Source: a virus. Taken from it: a DNA stretch of 64,000 nucleotides. This document shows, piece by piece, positions 41,139-49,853 of this stretch (position 1 is its first letter; the number at the start of each line of letters is the position of its first letter). A model generated the notes under the pieces. It saw nothing but the letters and a program-made list of their open reading frames with translations, was not told the DNA's origin and did no database searches. The stretch spans positions 1 to 64,000 of IMG/VR virus record IMGVR_UViG_3300022200_000023; one strand, given 5' to 3'. Both the position numbers and the translations under genes were made by a program.

Positions 41139-42767
41139 CTAAGCAATCAACGAAGATCTAGCATCTGCGCTGTAGAAGGTAAGGTCCTTGCGGCGGATCT
41201 TGCCTGCAATCCACGCGAAAATCTGAGCGTGGAGTGCGTCGTCTGGGTTGGAGGGGGCGTGACGCCATACCCGCTTTCCGGCCTGCGTCACTTCCTCGTA
41301 CACCGACAGCATGTCCTCAAACACCGGAGCGCTCTGCTTCACGTTGGGGTACCGGTACAAGCCGTTCTTGGCGTTGTAGAGGAAGTTGTCGATCATCGTA
41401 GTACGGTCCGCCATGTAGCGGTCTCGCTGGTTCCAGCGAAGGTGGGCTCCTCCGCCCTCAACCCCTGCGTACTGAACCTGCCATACCCGCTGGGGCCCTA
41501 GGCGCTTAGTCAGTAGGTTGTTGCCGATGTGGCCCTCTCCTGCGTCACCAATCGCGAGACTTACCTGGTATAAGTTAAAGACGCGGGCGATTTCCTCGAC
41601 GGAGTCTACTGGGTTGACCACCGGGAAAATCTTGAACCACAGAGTGTGGTGGCGCCCTCCGGCGTCGATACCCCAGATCCAGGCGACAGTCCTAGAGTTA
41701 CCTTTCGAGCCCCCGCCGGACCAGTCTACCCCTCCCACTACGTGGACAACGCCCTTGGCCGACTCCGGCCTAACGGCCTTAGACGGTGAGGCGTCAAGAG
41801 TGTGCTCCTCGCAACAAGCCTGAAGCTCGTCAAGAGAGATAAGCCTCGCTCCGATAGAGTCGGAGATGCCCAGCACCTCGTTCTTAAAGTCCGAGGGTGC
41901 GTAGTCTTCGTGCTTCTGCAGAATTCTGGACCAGCGTTCAGGCCTCTCGTTGTTGAGCGGCAAGATTAGCTGCGGGATGTGGAAGCCCTTGATCCGGTCA
42001 GCGTCCGGAGATTCTGGGTCCACGTCATCGGGGACGGGGTTCATGTCTATCCACGTCCCATTACGGGGGTTTACGTACGCCTTACACTTGAGGCAAATGA
42101 TCCCCTTCTTTCCGATTCCCGCGTCATTGACGTAGTAGGAATAGTCGCCGCAAGCTTCACACTTCACGCACCACTCGGACTGGGTGGAGGACCGCCACAT
42201 AAACTCAATGGTGTTCTCCATCGTCTTAGGCGTGCCCGTGTAGCCAAAGTACCCGTAGTTGGAGTTAGCGGCGCACTCAGAGACCACAGGGACAACCTCG
42301 TCGTAGAGGATGTCCTGGATCTCATCGAAGTTGATGCGGTCAGCAGAGTACCCACGTGCGCGGTCAGGATCGTCCGACGCGTATGTGAATATGAGCTCAC
42401 TACCGTTAGCAAGGATCTTCAGGAAGACGTTGTCCGGGGCGTGCGGGTCTAAGTATAAGTCTCTCACCAACGGCGAATGCCGGAGCATCTTGGCTACGCG
42501 CGTATTAGAGAAGGTCGACGTCTGCTTGAGACTTGGGCTGACGTAGAGGGTTCTGAAGTACGGACGCGAGATCGCATCGACCACAGTGTGTGCTGCGGCT
42601 GACACGGACTTCCCTACCTGTCGCCCGCATTTCATCAGCGTTTTTCGCCACTGCCCCCTGTAAATAGCGTCATACATGGGGTAGTCGTATAGGGAAAATT
42701 GAGTGCCCTCTAGCCAGAGAAGCTTCTCGGCTAGTTGGCGACGCGACGCTTTGAATTCGACAGACAT
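41139..42767 (-). CDS. terL: Terminase large subunit
   Basis: 542 residues from ATG 42767 (MSVEFKASRRQLAEK). The DNA-packaging ATPase has Walker A CGRQVGKSVSAA near 48 and Walker B ADRINFDEIQD near 137. The nuclease domain (RNase H fold) has VGGVDWSGGGSKG near 350, LAIGDAGEGHIG and NPDDALHAQIFAW. Between them lies a zinc-ribbon insertion (CVKCEACGDYSYY, then CLKCKAYV). The start codon overlaps the start of the divergent MoxR gene by two bases, so promoters must lie inside each other's genes. TACGCGCGTA at 42495 encodes Thr-Arg-Val. I found no small subunit. Confidence 0.93.
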   Translation of the reverse strand: MSVEFKASRRQLAEKLLWLEGTQFSLYDYPMYDAIYRGQWRKTLMKCGRQVGKSVSAAAHTVVDAISRPYFRTLYVSPSLKQTSTFSNTRVAKMLRHSPLVRDLYLDPHAPDNVFLKILANGSELIFTYASDDPDRARGYSADRINFDEIQDILYDEVVPVVSECAANSNYGYFGYTGTPKTMENTIEFMWRSSTQSEWCVKCEACGDYSYYVNDAGIGKKGIICLKCKAYVNPRNGTWIDMNPVPDDVDPESPDADRIKGFHIPQLILPLNNERPERWSRILQKHEDYAPSDFKNEVLGISDSIGARLISLDELQACCEEHTLDASPSKAVRPESAKGVVHVVGGVDWSGGGSKGNSRTVAWIWGIDAGGRHHTLWFKIFPVVNPVDSVEEIARVFNLYQVSLAIGDAGEGHIGNNLLTKRLGPQRVWQVQYAGVEGGGAHLRWNQRDRYMADRTTMIDNFLYNAKNGLYRYPNVKQSAPVFEDMLSVYEEVTQAGKRVWRHAPSNPDDALHAQIFAWIAGKIRRKDLTFYSADARSSLIA

Positions 42768-43989
42768 GAGCGATACAACCGAAAAGGGCTCCGCCCAAAA
42801 CCGCTTCTGGGAGGAAATGGGTGTTCCTCTCGTTACCGTACAGCAGGCCCGCCTGGCCGTAAAGATGGCATTCGACGCCGGACTCGTCCCCGCTCTCGTG
42901 GGACACGCCGGCATCGGCAAGACGCAGTCCCTCAAGGAAGAGGGCCGCGAAGACCGCGGAGGTGGCTACTACGGCTGGTACCTCCAGACCGCCATGCCCG
43001 AGGACGTGCAGGGGCTGGCTTTCCGCGCACCGAACGGAAAGTCCTACGACTACCTGCAGCAGTCGCAGATAGTGAACAACGTGGACAGCCACGAGGGCGG
43101 CGTCATCGTCCTCGAGGAGCTCAACCGCGCCTCCAAGGAGACAGCGGCCGCGGCGTTCGCGTTCATGGATCAGTTCCACGAGAACTTCCCGAAGGGGTGG
43201 CACCTGGCGCTCGCCATGAACCCCAGCGGCGGAGAGTACGCCACGGACTCTCTGATCCACGACCCGGCGCTACGCCGCCGCGTCGTGTGGATCGCGGTAC
43301 GCGAAGACCGTACAGAGTGGCTCCGCTACGCGCGTGATCGCGAGCTGCACCCGATGGTAATCGCCTACATCGAGGCGAACGCCAACATGCTCCTGGACAC
43401 CAAGCGCCGCGCAGCCGGGCGGATCTACGCCACCCCCGCCTCGTGGGAAAAGGTGTCCACCATCCTCAAGACCATAGAGGAGCAGAACGGGGGCAACCTG
43501 TCTCCGATCCCCGCCGCCACCGAGAACGTTCTCTCGGGGCTGATCGGGGACACCGCGGCCGGTGAGGTCCTGCGGTTCATCGAGGACAACAACATCATCA
43601 TCCACCCGCAGGAGGTGTTGGAGTCCTACAAGGGGGAGAAGAGCGAGGTTCGCTCCCGCGTGCGCAACGCCATCCGATCCGGCCGCGTGGACGTCGTCTC
43701 CGCCCTGTGCGACAACCTCAAGACGGTGCTGCTGTCCAGCATGCCCAAGGTCAACAAGAAGCTCTGCGAGAACCTCGTGACCTTCTTGAAGGACCTGCCG
43801 AACGAGCTGAGGATGGTCGTCATCACTGGTTTCCGCGAGGCCAACACGCAAGAGGCCTCTCGTTGGGTCAGCACTCTTCAGCTGGAGCTGGTGCGCACCC
43901 CCGGGTACTCGGACGTCTTCACGTCCATCCTGGGAGACGTCACCAAGGTCGAAGAGGCGCTCAGCGACGAAGAGGCCAACAAGAAGTAA
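42766..43989 (+). CDS. MoxR-type AAA+ ATPase
   Basis: 407 residues from ATG 42766 (MSDTTEKGSAQ). Walker A is GHAGIGKTQSLKEE near 46-59; the Walker B strand reads GVIVLEELNRASKE near 118-131 with Glu in place of the usual first Asp; the sensor region is LALAMNPSGGEYATD, then PALRRRVVWIAV. MoxR ATPases act as chaperones and are typically paired with proteins having VWA domains. Such a partner is encoded at 48427, also with a metallopeptidase domain. A TACGCGCGTA variant lies at 43327. Followed without gap by a helicase gene. Confidence 0.88.
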   Translation: MSDTTEKGSAQNRFWEEMGVPLVTVQQARLAVKMAFDAGLVPALVGHAGIGKTQSLKEEGREDRGGGYYGWYLQTAMPEDVQGLAFRAPNGKSYDYLQQSQIVNNVDSHEGGVIVLEELNRASKETAAAAFAFMDQFHENFPKGWHLALAMNPSGGEYATDSLIHDPALRRRVVWIAVREDRTEWLRYARDRELHPMVIAYIEANANMLLDTKRRAAGRIYATPASWEKVSTILKTIEEQNGGNLSPIPAATENVLSGLIGDTAAGEVLRFIEDNNIIIHPQEVLESYKGEKSEVRSRVRNAIRSGRVDVVSALCDNLKTVLLSSMPKVNKKLCENLVTFLKDLPNELRMVVITGFREANTQEASRWVSTLQLELVRTPGYSDVFTSILGDVTKVEEALSDEEANKK

Positions 43990-45855
43990 GTGGCCGAGAA
44001 GCGCCTCGAGGAGTTCTTCCCTTTGGCGGGGGTTCAGCCATACCCCCACCAGAGGGAAGTCTTCTCTTTAATTGAGAAAGCTCGTAGGGACAAACCTGCC
44101 GCTAAGTTCGTAATCCTCCGCGCGCCCACTGGTACAGGCAAAAGCGCCATTACTATGACGCTCGCTCAAGCCGCAGGCACTGCGCATGTTTTAGCGTCGC
44201 ACCGCTTCCTCCAGCAGCAATACGTAGACGACTACTCTCACTTGAACCTGGGGAACCTCTGGGGGAAGAGAAACTACGTTTGCATGGCCAGCGCTACACT
44301 TATAGACGCTCCAGGGTCTAGCACCCCCTATACCTGTGGAGACTGTCTCGCGTACCGGAACGACCGAAGGGTAGACCTTGCACTCAGCCCCAGTAACTTC
44401 ATCGCAAAGCACTGCTCCGTGCATAATGGCGACGGCATGAATTGCCCGTACCAGCGTGCAAAGACGGAGACACAGGCGGCTGATATAGCGCTAACGAACT
44501 TCAACAGTTTCTTCGCTCACTACAACTACAGCGGCCTCTTGAAACCTCGTCAGGCACTCATCATCGACGAGGCGCACCTCCTGCCCGGCAGGCTGGTGGA
44601 CATCTTGTCGGTAGGGGTGCAGTACCTGTCCCGCAGCAAGCACAAGGAAGTCTACCCGCTGCCGCGACCCACCGACCGCATGGAACAATGCGCGGCCTGG
44701 TTGGAAGCCAAGGTCCTCCCGTTCTTGATGAAAACCGTGTCCCGCGTGGGACCGATCATTGTGCGGTGGAACTCAACAGCCTCTCAGTGGGAAATGCCGG
44801 ACGGGTCTTGCGCCGCGGACTACATCGATGGTCTCCGGGGGGCGGTTCAACGAATCATGGCTGACCTGTTAAAAGCGTCTCCCACCTTAGCGGGGGCCCA
44901 GGGCGGGCTGCTGAGCTCTGCTCACGCCGAAGAACGGCAGTTTCGGGCCTGCAAGCTACTGCTCACAGTACTAAGGCTAATCCCGTCGCTCAAGGCTCAC
45001 CCGGACAGTTGGTGCGTGGACGTAGAGCACAACCCGGACAGAGTCGTCTTTCGGCCTATCAAACCGGGCCGCCTAGCTCACGCAACGCTATTTAGCGCAG
45101 GCAGCGAAGTAGTGCTCTTGTCGGCTACCCTGGATAAAGGACCTTTCCTAGAAGACCTGGGTATAAGGGAAGACGAGATCCGTGCGTTCATCGACGTGCC
45201 ATCTCTGTTTCCTGTGAAGTGCCGGCCAATCATCTACTGCGCTGCTGGTAACATGCGCAAAGCAGACGCTGAGGCCACTCTGCCGAAGATGGCGGAGAAG
45301 ATTGCAGAGATCCTCACCGTAAACCACTCAACCCACAAGGGCATCATCCACACGCACACGTTCAAAAACGGTGAGATGCTGCGGGCGCTGCTTCCTCCAG
45401 AGGTGGCTAATCGGATCATTTGGCACCAGCCAGGCGGACCCAACGTAGAACGCCTCATCGAGGACTTTTACGACAGTGACCAAATGTGGCTTGCTAGCCC
45501 TTCGTGCACTGAGGGCCTAGACGGACGTGGGCCGAGGGTGCGGGCCCAGATACTGATGAAAGCTCCGTACCCCAACTTGGGAGGGAGTGCGCGCATCAAA
45601 AAGCGCATGAAGCTACCTGACGGAAATCTCTGGTACGCCATGCAAGCCGCTAACACGCTGATCCAGGCGTACGGGCGGGGCTGTCGGTACCAGAAGGACT
45701 ACTGCGTAACCTACGTACTGGACTCCGGGATCACGGGTCTAGTCGGTAAAGCTCGAAACAACCTCCCAACCTGGTTCCTCCAGGCATGGGATATGCGCTA
45801 CCCGCAAAGGTGGCAGCAAAACAGACCAGGTGTATGGACGATACGAAAAGCCTGA
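43990..45855 (+). CDS. DinG/XPD-like helicase with iron-sulfur cysteines
   Basis: 621 residues, GTG start directly after the MoxR stop. Motifs: YPHQREVFSLI, Walker A RAPTGTGKSAITM near 45-57, four cysteines (YVCMAS; YTCGDC; KHCSVHNGDGMNCPYQ) between motifs I and II as in the 4Fe-4S helicases, DEAH box ALIIDEAHLLPG near 190, and C-terminal LASPSCTEGLDGRGPR and AANTLIQAYGRGCR (motif VI). Such helicases unwind DNA 5' to 3' and act on repair or replication intermediates. Confidence 0.9.
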   Translation: MAEKRLEEFFPLAGVQPYPHQREVFSLIEKARRDKPAAKFVILRAPTGTGKSAITMTLAQAAGTAHVLASHRFLQQQYVDDYSHLNLGNLWGKRNYVCMASATLIDAPGSSTPYTCGDCLAYRNDRRVDLALSPSNFIAKHCSVHNGDGMNCPYQRAKTETQAADIALTNFNSFFAHYNYSGLLKPRQALIIDEAHLLPGRLVDILSVGVQYLSRSKHKEVYPLPRPTDRMEQCAAWLEAKVLPFLMKTVSRVGPIIVRWNSTASQWEMPDGSCAADYIDGLRGAVQRIMADLLKASPTLAGAQGGLLSSAHAEERQFRACKLLLTVLRLIPSLKAHPDSWCVDVEHNPDRVVFRPIKPGRLAHATLFSAGSEVVLLSATLDKGPFLEDLGIREDEIRAFIDVPSLFPVKCRPIIYCAAGNMRKADAEATLPKMAEKIAEILTVNHSTHKGIIHTHTFKNGEMLRALLPPEVANRIIWHQPGGPNVERLIEDFYDSDQMWLASPSCTEGLDGRGPRVRAQILMKAPYPNLGGSARIKKRMKLPDGNLWYAMQAANTLIQAYGRGCRYQKDYCVTYVLDSGITGLVGKARNNLPTWFLQAWDMRYPQRWQQNRPGVWTIRKA

Positions 45856-46118
45856 GAGACTACGGTCTCCCGGATGTAGAACCCACGGGGACCCCCGAGT
45901 GGGAGCCTCTGGAAGGAGACGACGCACCGCCGTGCCCTAACTGCGGTGCCCGGCTTTGCAAGGTGAAGGTCGCAGTCAAGCTGGCGCTACTACGTGGCGG
46001 AGCAGGGACGGCCCACTACTTGGGGTGCCCTGCGTGTCCCTGGGCCAGCCCCAGCACTGCTGTCTCGGACAGAGCTAGCCCTACAAGCGGACCCCAGCCT
46101 CCAACAACTGAGAGTTAA
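45834..46118 (+). CDS. Small zinc-ribbon protein
   Basis: 94 residues, ATG 45834 (MDDTKSLRDYGLPDVEP), overlapping the helicase end by 22 bases. A zinc ribbon is visible: CPNCGARLCKV and LGCPACPWASP. The tail is Ser/Pro/Thr-rich. Its end overlaps the converging minus-strand gene by 38 bases. Function unknown; nucleic-acid binding is likely. Confidence 0.6.
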   Translation: MDDTKSLRDYGLPDVEPTGTPEWEPLEGDDAPPCPNCGARLCKVKVAVKLALLRGGAGTAHYLGCPACPWASPSTAVSDRASPTSGPQPPTTES

Positions 46119-46758
46119 GCAAACTACGCATCGTACTGACGTAGTTGCCTACCTCCATAAGAACCCTGGCGTGCACGCACGCGGCGTCATCCTCGTCGTA
46201 CGGGCACTCCTTGTGAGTGCCTAGGAGCTCCAGGGTTCTTTTCTTTAGTTCCTCTTCTCGGCCCACCTTCGGGACCATGGTGTCCAGCGCATCCTGTGCA
46301 AACGCCAGCTCAGGAGGAACAATCACCAGACCGCTTGTAGCACAAAGAGCAGCGGCGTAAACAGCGGGCTCATCCCCGTAAAACTGCGGCCCACTCCACT
46401 CTTCGTAATGCTGGGCCATGAGGCGCATCTCCACTACCGTCCAGCAGAGCTCACCAACCTCTGTGCCCGTGATGGACTCTGGCTGCGCAACCCGCCCATT
46501 GAGCGTCTCAGAGAGGTTCTCCAGCACGCGAGCGTCCCACAGGTAGGCAGGGTTAGCCCTGACCGCTGTGACCGCTAGGAGGCGGTCCAAGGCGGCCTCG
46601 TCGGGGGGCAGGCAGCCCTGGTCCTCCAAGAAGACCAAGAGGCTATCTGTCTCCCACGCAGCATGCGCCCCGCCCGTAAGCTCGTCACAGGCAAGGCTCT
46701 GCACTAGGGCCAGTGTGTCGCCCGAAGAGAGGAGGGATTTGGCTTTTTCTAGGAGCAC
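46081..46758 (-). CDS. Uncharacterised protein
   Basis: 225 residues, GTG start overlapping the upstream stop (TAGTG). It is helical and acidic with no membrane segment, beginning MLLEKAKSLLSSGDTLALVQ. A short Cys-containing stretch (HKECPYDEDDAACVHARV) lies near the C-terminus. No motif recognised. It belongs to a three-gene minus-strand group whose other members look like virion proteins. Confidence 0.6.
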   Translation of the reverse strand: MLLEKAKSLLSSGDTLALVQSLACDELTGGAHAAWETDSLLVFLEDQGCLPPDEAALDRLLAVTAVRANPAYLWDARVLENLSETLNGRVAQPESITGTEVGELCWTVVEMRLMAQHYEEWSGPQFYGDEPAVYAAALCATSGLVIVPPELAFAQDALDTMVPKVGREEELKKRTLELLGTHKECPYDEDDAACVHARVLMEVGNYVSTMRSLLNSQLLEAGVRL

Positions 46759-47414
46759 TAGTACCCCATGCGATCCGAGGCGCTAGCAAGACCACCCCAC
46801 TGCCGTTGTGGGTTCGTAGCCGACTCATGAGCGCGTCGAGCTCTAGCTTGCTCTTGAGCGAAGTTAAAATCTTGGTTGATCGCCGCGCGCCGGTTAGCCG
46901 CTTCCATAGCGCGCTCGTTCGCAGCTAATTCCGACTGCGACAAGTTTCTACTGCGGTGCTTCGGGGGATTTCCAAAATTGTGCTTCCAAGCGTCCACAGC
47001 GTCAGATGCGTCAAAGTTCAGCTGTTGATCAAACGGTAAAACTTGGGCAGCTCTAGACTCCAGGCCTGCTTGGGAGTAAGCATTCCGACCTGCAGAAAAT
47101 GCTCTATTGTGCTGTCTTTGCAGATCCTGCAGGCGGTGTAGGTCACTGGCCGAACTGGTTGCAGGGTTAAAGTTGTTCAGAGCATCCCGGAAATCCATAT
47201 CAACCTGGTTGTAGTGGTTCAAGGCGTCCCTGCGAGCTGCTCCGCCAGTTCGCTTGTGCCAGGCCTTCTGAACCCCACCCCACGCGTCACCTAGCGCATC
47301 AGCGCCTCGTCGGAAGATGTTAGCAGTCTTCTCCGTGCCGTCCAGCATCCCGAAGTCTTCTAGCGCCTGCTGGCACCCAAGATCATAGGCCTCTTTGAAA
47401 AAGTGTTGGCTCAC
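46758..47414 (-). CDS. Virion-type protein with AY-x-LG N-terminus and K-T-A motif
   Basis: 218 residues, beginning MSQHFFKEAYDLGCQQALED followed by FGMLDGTEKTANIF, combining the AY-x-LG signature and the K-T-A motif seen in the head operon more than 30 kb away. The rest is rich in Ala, Asn, Gln, Arg and Asp and looks largely helical. Its likeness to the head-operon proteins suggests it is also a virion component. Function unknown. Confidence 0.6.
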   Translation of the reverse strand: MSQHFFKEAYDLGCQQALEDFGMLDGTEKTANIFRRGADALGDAWGGVQKAWHKRTGGAARRDALNHYNQVDMDFRDALNNFNPATSSASDLHRLQDLQRQHNRAFSAGRNAYSQAGLESRAAQVLPFDQQLNFDASDAVDAWKHNFGNPPKHRSRNLSQSELAANERAMEAANRRAAINQDFNFAQEQARARRAHESATNPQRQWGGLASASDRMGY

Positions 47415-47415
47415 T

Positions 47416-48387
47416 TTATCTCCCCAACTGCTTCAGCAGCAGCGCATGCATGTCCCGAGGCAAAGTCGGGAAAATCTCTTTGACCTTGCTGGGGTCCACT
47501 ACCCCACCCTCAGCGATCTCTTCAACGACCTCAGGGCCGAGAACGTCCGAGTAGAACTCAGGGCCCTTCTTCACCAGCTCCGCCAGCGCTACGGGGGTGC
47601 CGCCCAGGTCCACCATCTCAGTCATGGCTTCCTTGGTGTTGAACACGGTCTTCAGCGGATCCGGGAGAGACTTACCGTAAAGGCGAGCTAGGCCGTGCTG
47701 CTTGTCGAGCTCGGACACAGCCTCCGCCACCTTCGTAAGTTCGGCCCGTTCTGTGGTAAAAGGAAGGGACCGCACCAATTGAGCTACGCGCGTATAAGCT
47801 CCGGCCCCAGCAGGTGCTGCAGCCCCTCGAGCGTCAATCCACTCAGCCGCCTTGTCGCGGTCACAGGGAACGATACCCGCCCACTGGTAAACCTCGGTGG
47901 GAAGCTCCTCGTCTCGGGCTGCCGCGTGCTTAACGAGAACAGAAGCCGCAGTAGCCAGGCTCGTAGGAGACAGCTTGCGCTGGTTGCGCGAAATGGCCTC
48001 GTGCGCCAACTTAAGGCTGGTTCCACTGTAGATAGGGAACTGGCGTGTGTGCGGTAGCAGGTAGTCCGGAGTTTCGGCGGCTGCAGCCACCTTCTCAAAC
48101 TCCTTCTTAGGCAGCGTTGCGCCGTAAACCGTGAGTGCTGCCTGAATGCGGCCCGTGACTTCGGGCGCTACACTCGCCGTCTTCTCTGCATACGCGGAAG
48201 ATAGCAGTGCGTGCTCCTTGGTGTGCACTGGAAATTCTCGGTTAACCGGGTCTGCAAAAGCAGACGAAGGTAGGTTGTCCCGAACCTCCCGCCCCACTTC
48301 AGCAGTTTTCACGAGCGGACTCAGGGTAGGCCGCTCAGCGATGATTTCGCGTAGAACAGCAAAAGTGGTGTCGGTGTTCTGATCCAT
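47416..48387 (-). CDS. Virion-type protein with repeated K-x-A motifs
   Basis: 323 residues from ATG 48387 (MDQNTDTTFAVLREI), with GGAGAAGG just upstream. K-x-A motifs: VKTAEVG, EKTASVA, FEKVAAAA, LKLAHEA, VKHAAARD and LTKVAEAV. The protein is predominantly helical without a membrane segment. TACGCGCGTA at 47785 encodes Thr-Arg-Val. First gene of the minus-strand three-gene group, divergent from the VWA operon. Likely structural; no fold recognised. Confidence 0.6.
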   Translation of the reverse strand: MDQNTDTTFAVLREIIAERPTLSPLVKTAEVGREVRDNLPSSAFADPVNREFPVHTKEHALLSSAYAEKTASVAPEVTGRIQAALTVYGATLPKKEFEKVAAAAETPDYLLPHTRQFPIYSGTSLKLAHEAISRNQRKLSPTSLATAASVLVKHAAARDEELPTEVYQWAGIVPCDRDKAAEWIDARGAAAPAGAGAYTRVAQLVRSLPFTTERAELTKVAEAVSELDKQHGLARLYGKSLPDPLKTVFNTKEAMTEMVDLGGTPVALAELVKKGPEFYSDVLGPEVVEEIAEGGVVDPSKVKEIFPTLPRDMHALLLKQLGR

Positions 48388-48426
48388 GTACCTTCTCCGA
48401 GAGCTGGTCAAATTCTAGACAAAAAA

Positions 48427-49851
48427 ATGCAGAAGAAAAAGCATACAGCGTCCCTCGAGGCGCTACTAACCTATCTGCTTTCCGCCCACGGCGGGAGCAA
48501 GACCTCACCGTTCTTCCCGCACGTCCTGCGTGCGTTGGTGAAGAGGCCCGTGCCGAACATGGGCACCTTCGGAGTCAGCATCACCCCGGAAGGCAAGCTC
48601 CTTCTGATGTACGACCCGAAGATCCTGGAGCGGCTGTCGGTACGCCACGCCATCCTCGTACTCATCCACGAGGTGTACCACATCGTTCTCCACCACATTC
48701 CTCGCGGGCTGCGCCTGCTGGACCAGGTGGCGTCCTCCACCGAACTGGAGAAACGCAAGTTCTTCGCCATCTCCAACATTGCTGCCGACTACGCGGTCAA
48801 CTCGCTCATGGTGCAGTGCGGGGAGTGCATCCCCAGTGACTTCAAGCTCATGGGAGAGAAGGACCCAAAGACGGGCAAGTACGACTTCGCGGGGTGCTAC
48901 CCCACGGACTCGCAGCTTCCAGAGCGCAAGACCTACGAGTGGTACTTCAACGCGCTCATGTCCGACCTGGACAACTTCGTCCAGCAGCTTGTGGCCTTCA
49001 TGAAGGCCGCAGGCACATTGGGCGAGGGTGAAGGCCCGAAGGGGAAGTTCCCCACCGACGAGGAGATCGTCGAAGCGCTGGAGCGCTACCGAGAGATGCA
49101 CGCTCCGACCAACAACGACGACGAGCTCAAGCGTCAGTCAGACCAGATGAACCCGGACCAGCGCCAGGCCGCAGCGGGCAAGGCTGAGCGGGAATCTCGC
49201 CAGGCCGTCCGGAAGGCCAAGGAGGAGACGCAGAAGTCTCGCGGGTCCCTTCCTGCAGGGTTGGAGGAGTACATCTCCAACATGCTGGAAGAGGCAGAGA
49301 TCCCGTGGCAGCAGTTCTTCAAGACCTGGCTGCAGAACACCCTGCGCCACCGCCGTAAGCGGTCCATGTGCAAGCCGCGTAGAAGGCTTCTCGACATGGA
49401 GGACATCTGCGAGTTCCCCGGCCGAATGCGCGAGAAGATCTACACGATCATCTTCGCCATCGACACCTCCGGGTCCATGTCCAACTCGGACATCGCAGAC
49501 GCGCTGTCGGAGTTGCGGGGAATGCAGGCAGCTGCCCCTGGCATTCAAATCACGGTCATCGAGTGCGACGCCCAGATCGGCCGGGAGTACACGATCGACG
49601 AGTTCACCGAGCCCCAGCGCAACGTCACCGGGCGCGGCGGGACGCGCTTCGAGCCCGTGTTCGAACGGGCAGCGCAGCTCAAGGCTGATGCGCTGATCTA
49701 CGCCACGGACGGCTATGGGTCCCTGCCCTCCATCGAGCTCATGCGCGTTCGCCCGCTCTGCTGGCTGGTGACGCACAACGGCGTTGCTCCCTGGGAGGCT
49801 GGCTACGGCTCCGGCGCTCAGTACGGCCACGTAATCAGGCTGAAGCGCTAA
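48427..49851 (+). CDS. Metallopeptidase-like protein with C-terminal VWA domain
   Basis: 474 residues. The N-terminal part has a zincin signature, LVLIHEVYHIVLHH, with HEVYH at 81-85, as in the putative metallopeptidase domain family paired with VWA-like domains. A charged linker (about 210-280) follows. The C-terminal VWA-like domain has the metal-site motif FAIDTSGSMSNSD near 345, then TGRGGTRF and DALIYATDGYG. Proteins of this build work with MoxR ATPases; one is encoded at 42766. It opens the operon that contains the reverse transcriptase. No clear ribosome site precedes the ATG (poly-A instead). Confidence 0.85.
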   Translation: MQKKKHTASLEALLTYLLSAHGGSKTSPFFPHVLRALVKRPVPNMGTFGVSITPEGKLLLMYDPKILERLSVRHAILVLIHEVYHIVLHHIPRGLRLLDQVASSTELEKRKFFAISNIAADYAVNSLMVQCGECIPSDFKLMGEKDPKTGKYDFAGCYPTDSQLPERKTYEWYFNALMSDLDNFVQQLVAFMKAAGTLGEGEGPKGKFPTDEEIVEALERYREMHAPTNNDDELKRQSDQMNPDQRQAAAGKAERESRQAVRKAKEETQKSRGSLPAGLEEYISNMLEEAEIPWQQFFKTWLQNTLRHRRKRSMCKPRRRLLDMEDICEFPGRMREKIYTIIFAIDTSGSMSNSDIADALSELRGMQAAAPGIQITVIECDAQIGREYTIDEFTEPQRNVTGRGGTRFEPVFERAAQLKADALIYATDGYGSLPSIELMRVRPLCWLVTHNGVAPWEAGYGSGAQYGHVIRLKR

Positions 49852-49853
49852 AC

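Noticed and set aside
41562-41576. Promoter-like TGGTATAAG inside terL
   Set aside because: It lies within a coding region pointing away from any start codon; one copy of a short motif inside a gene is not enough evidence.
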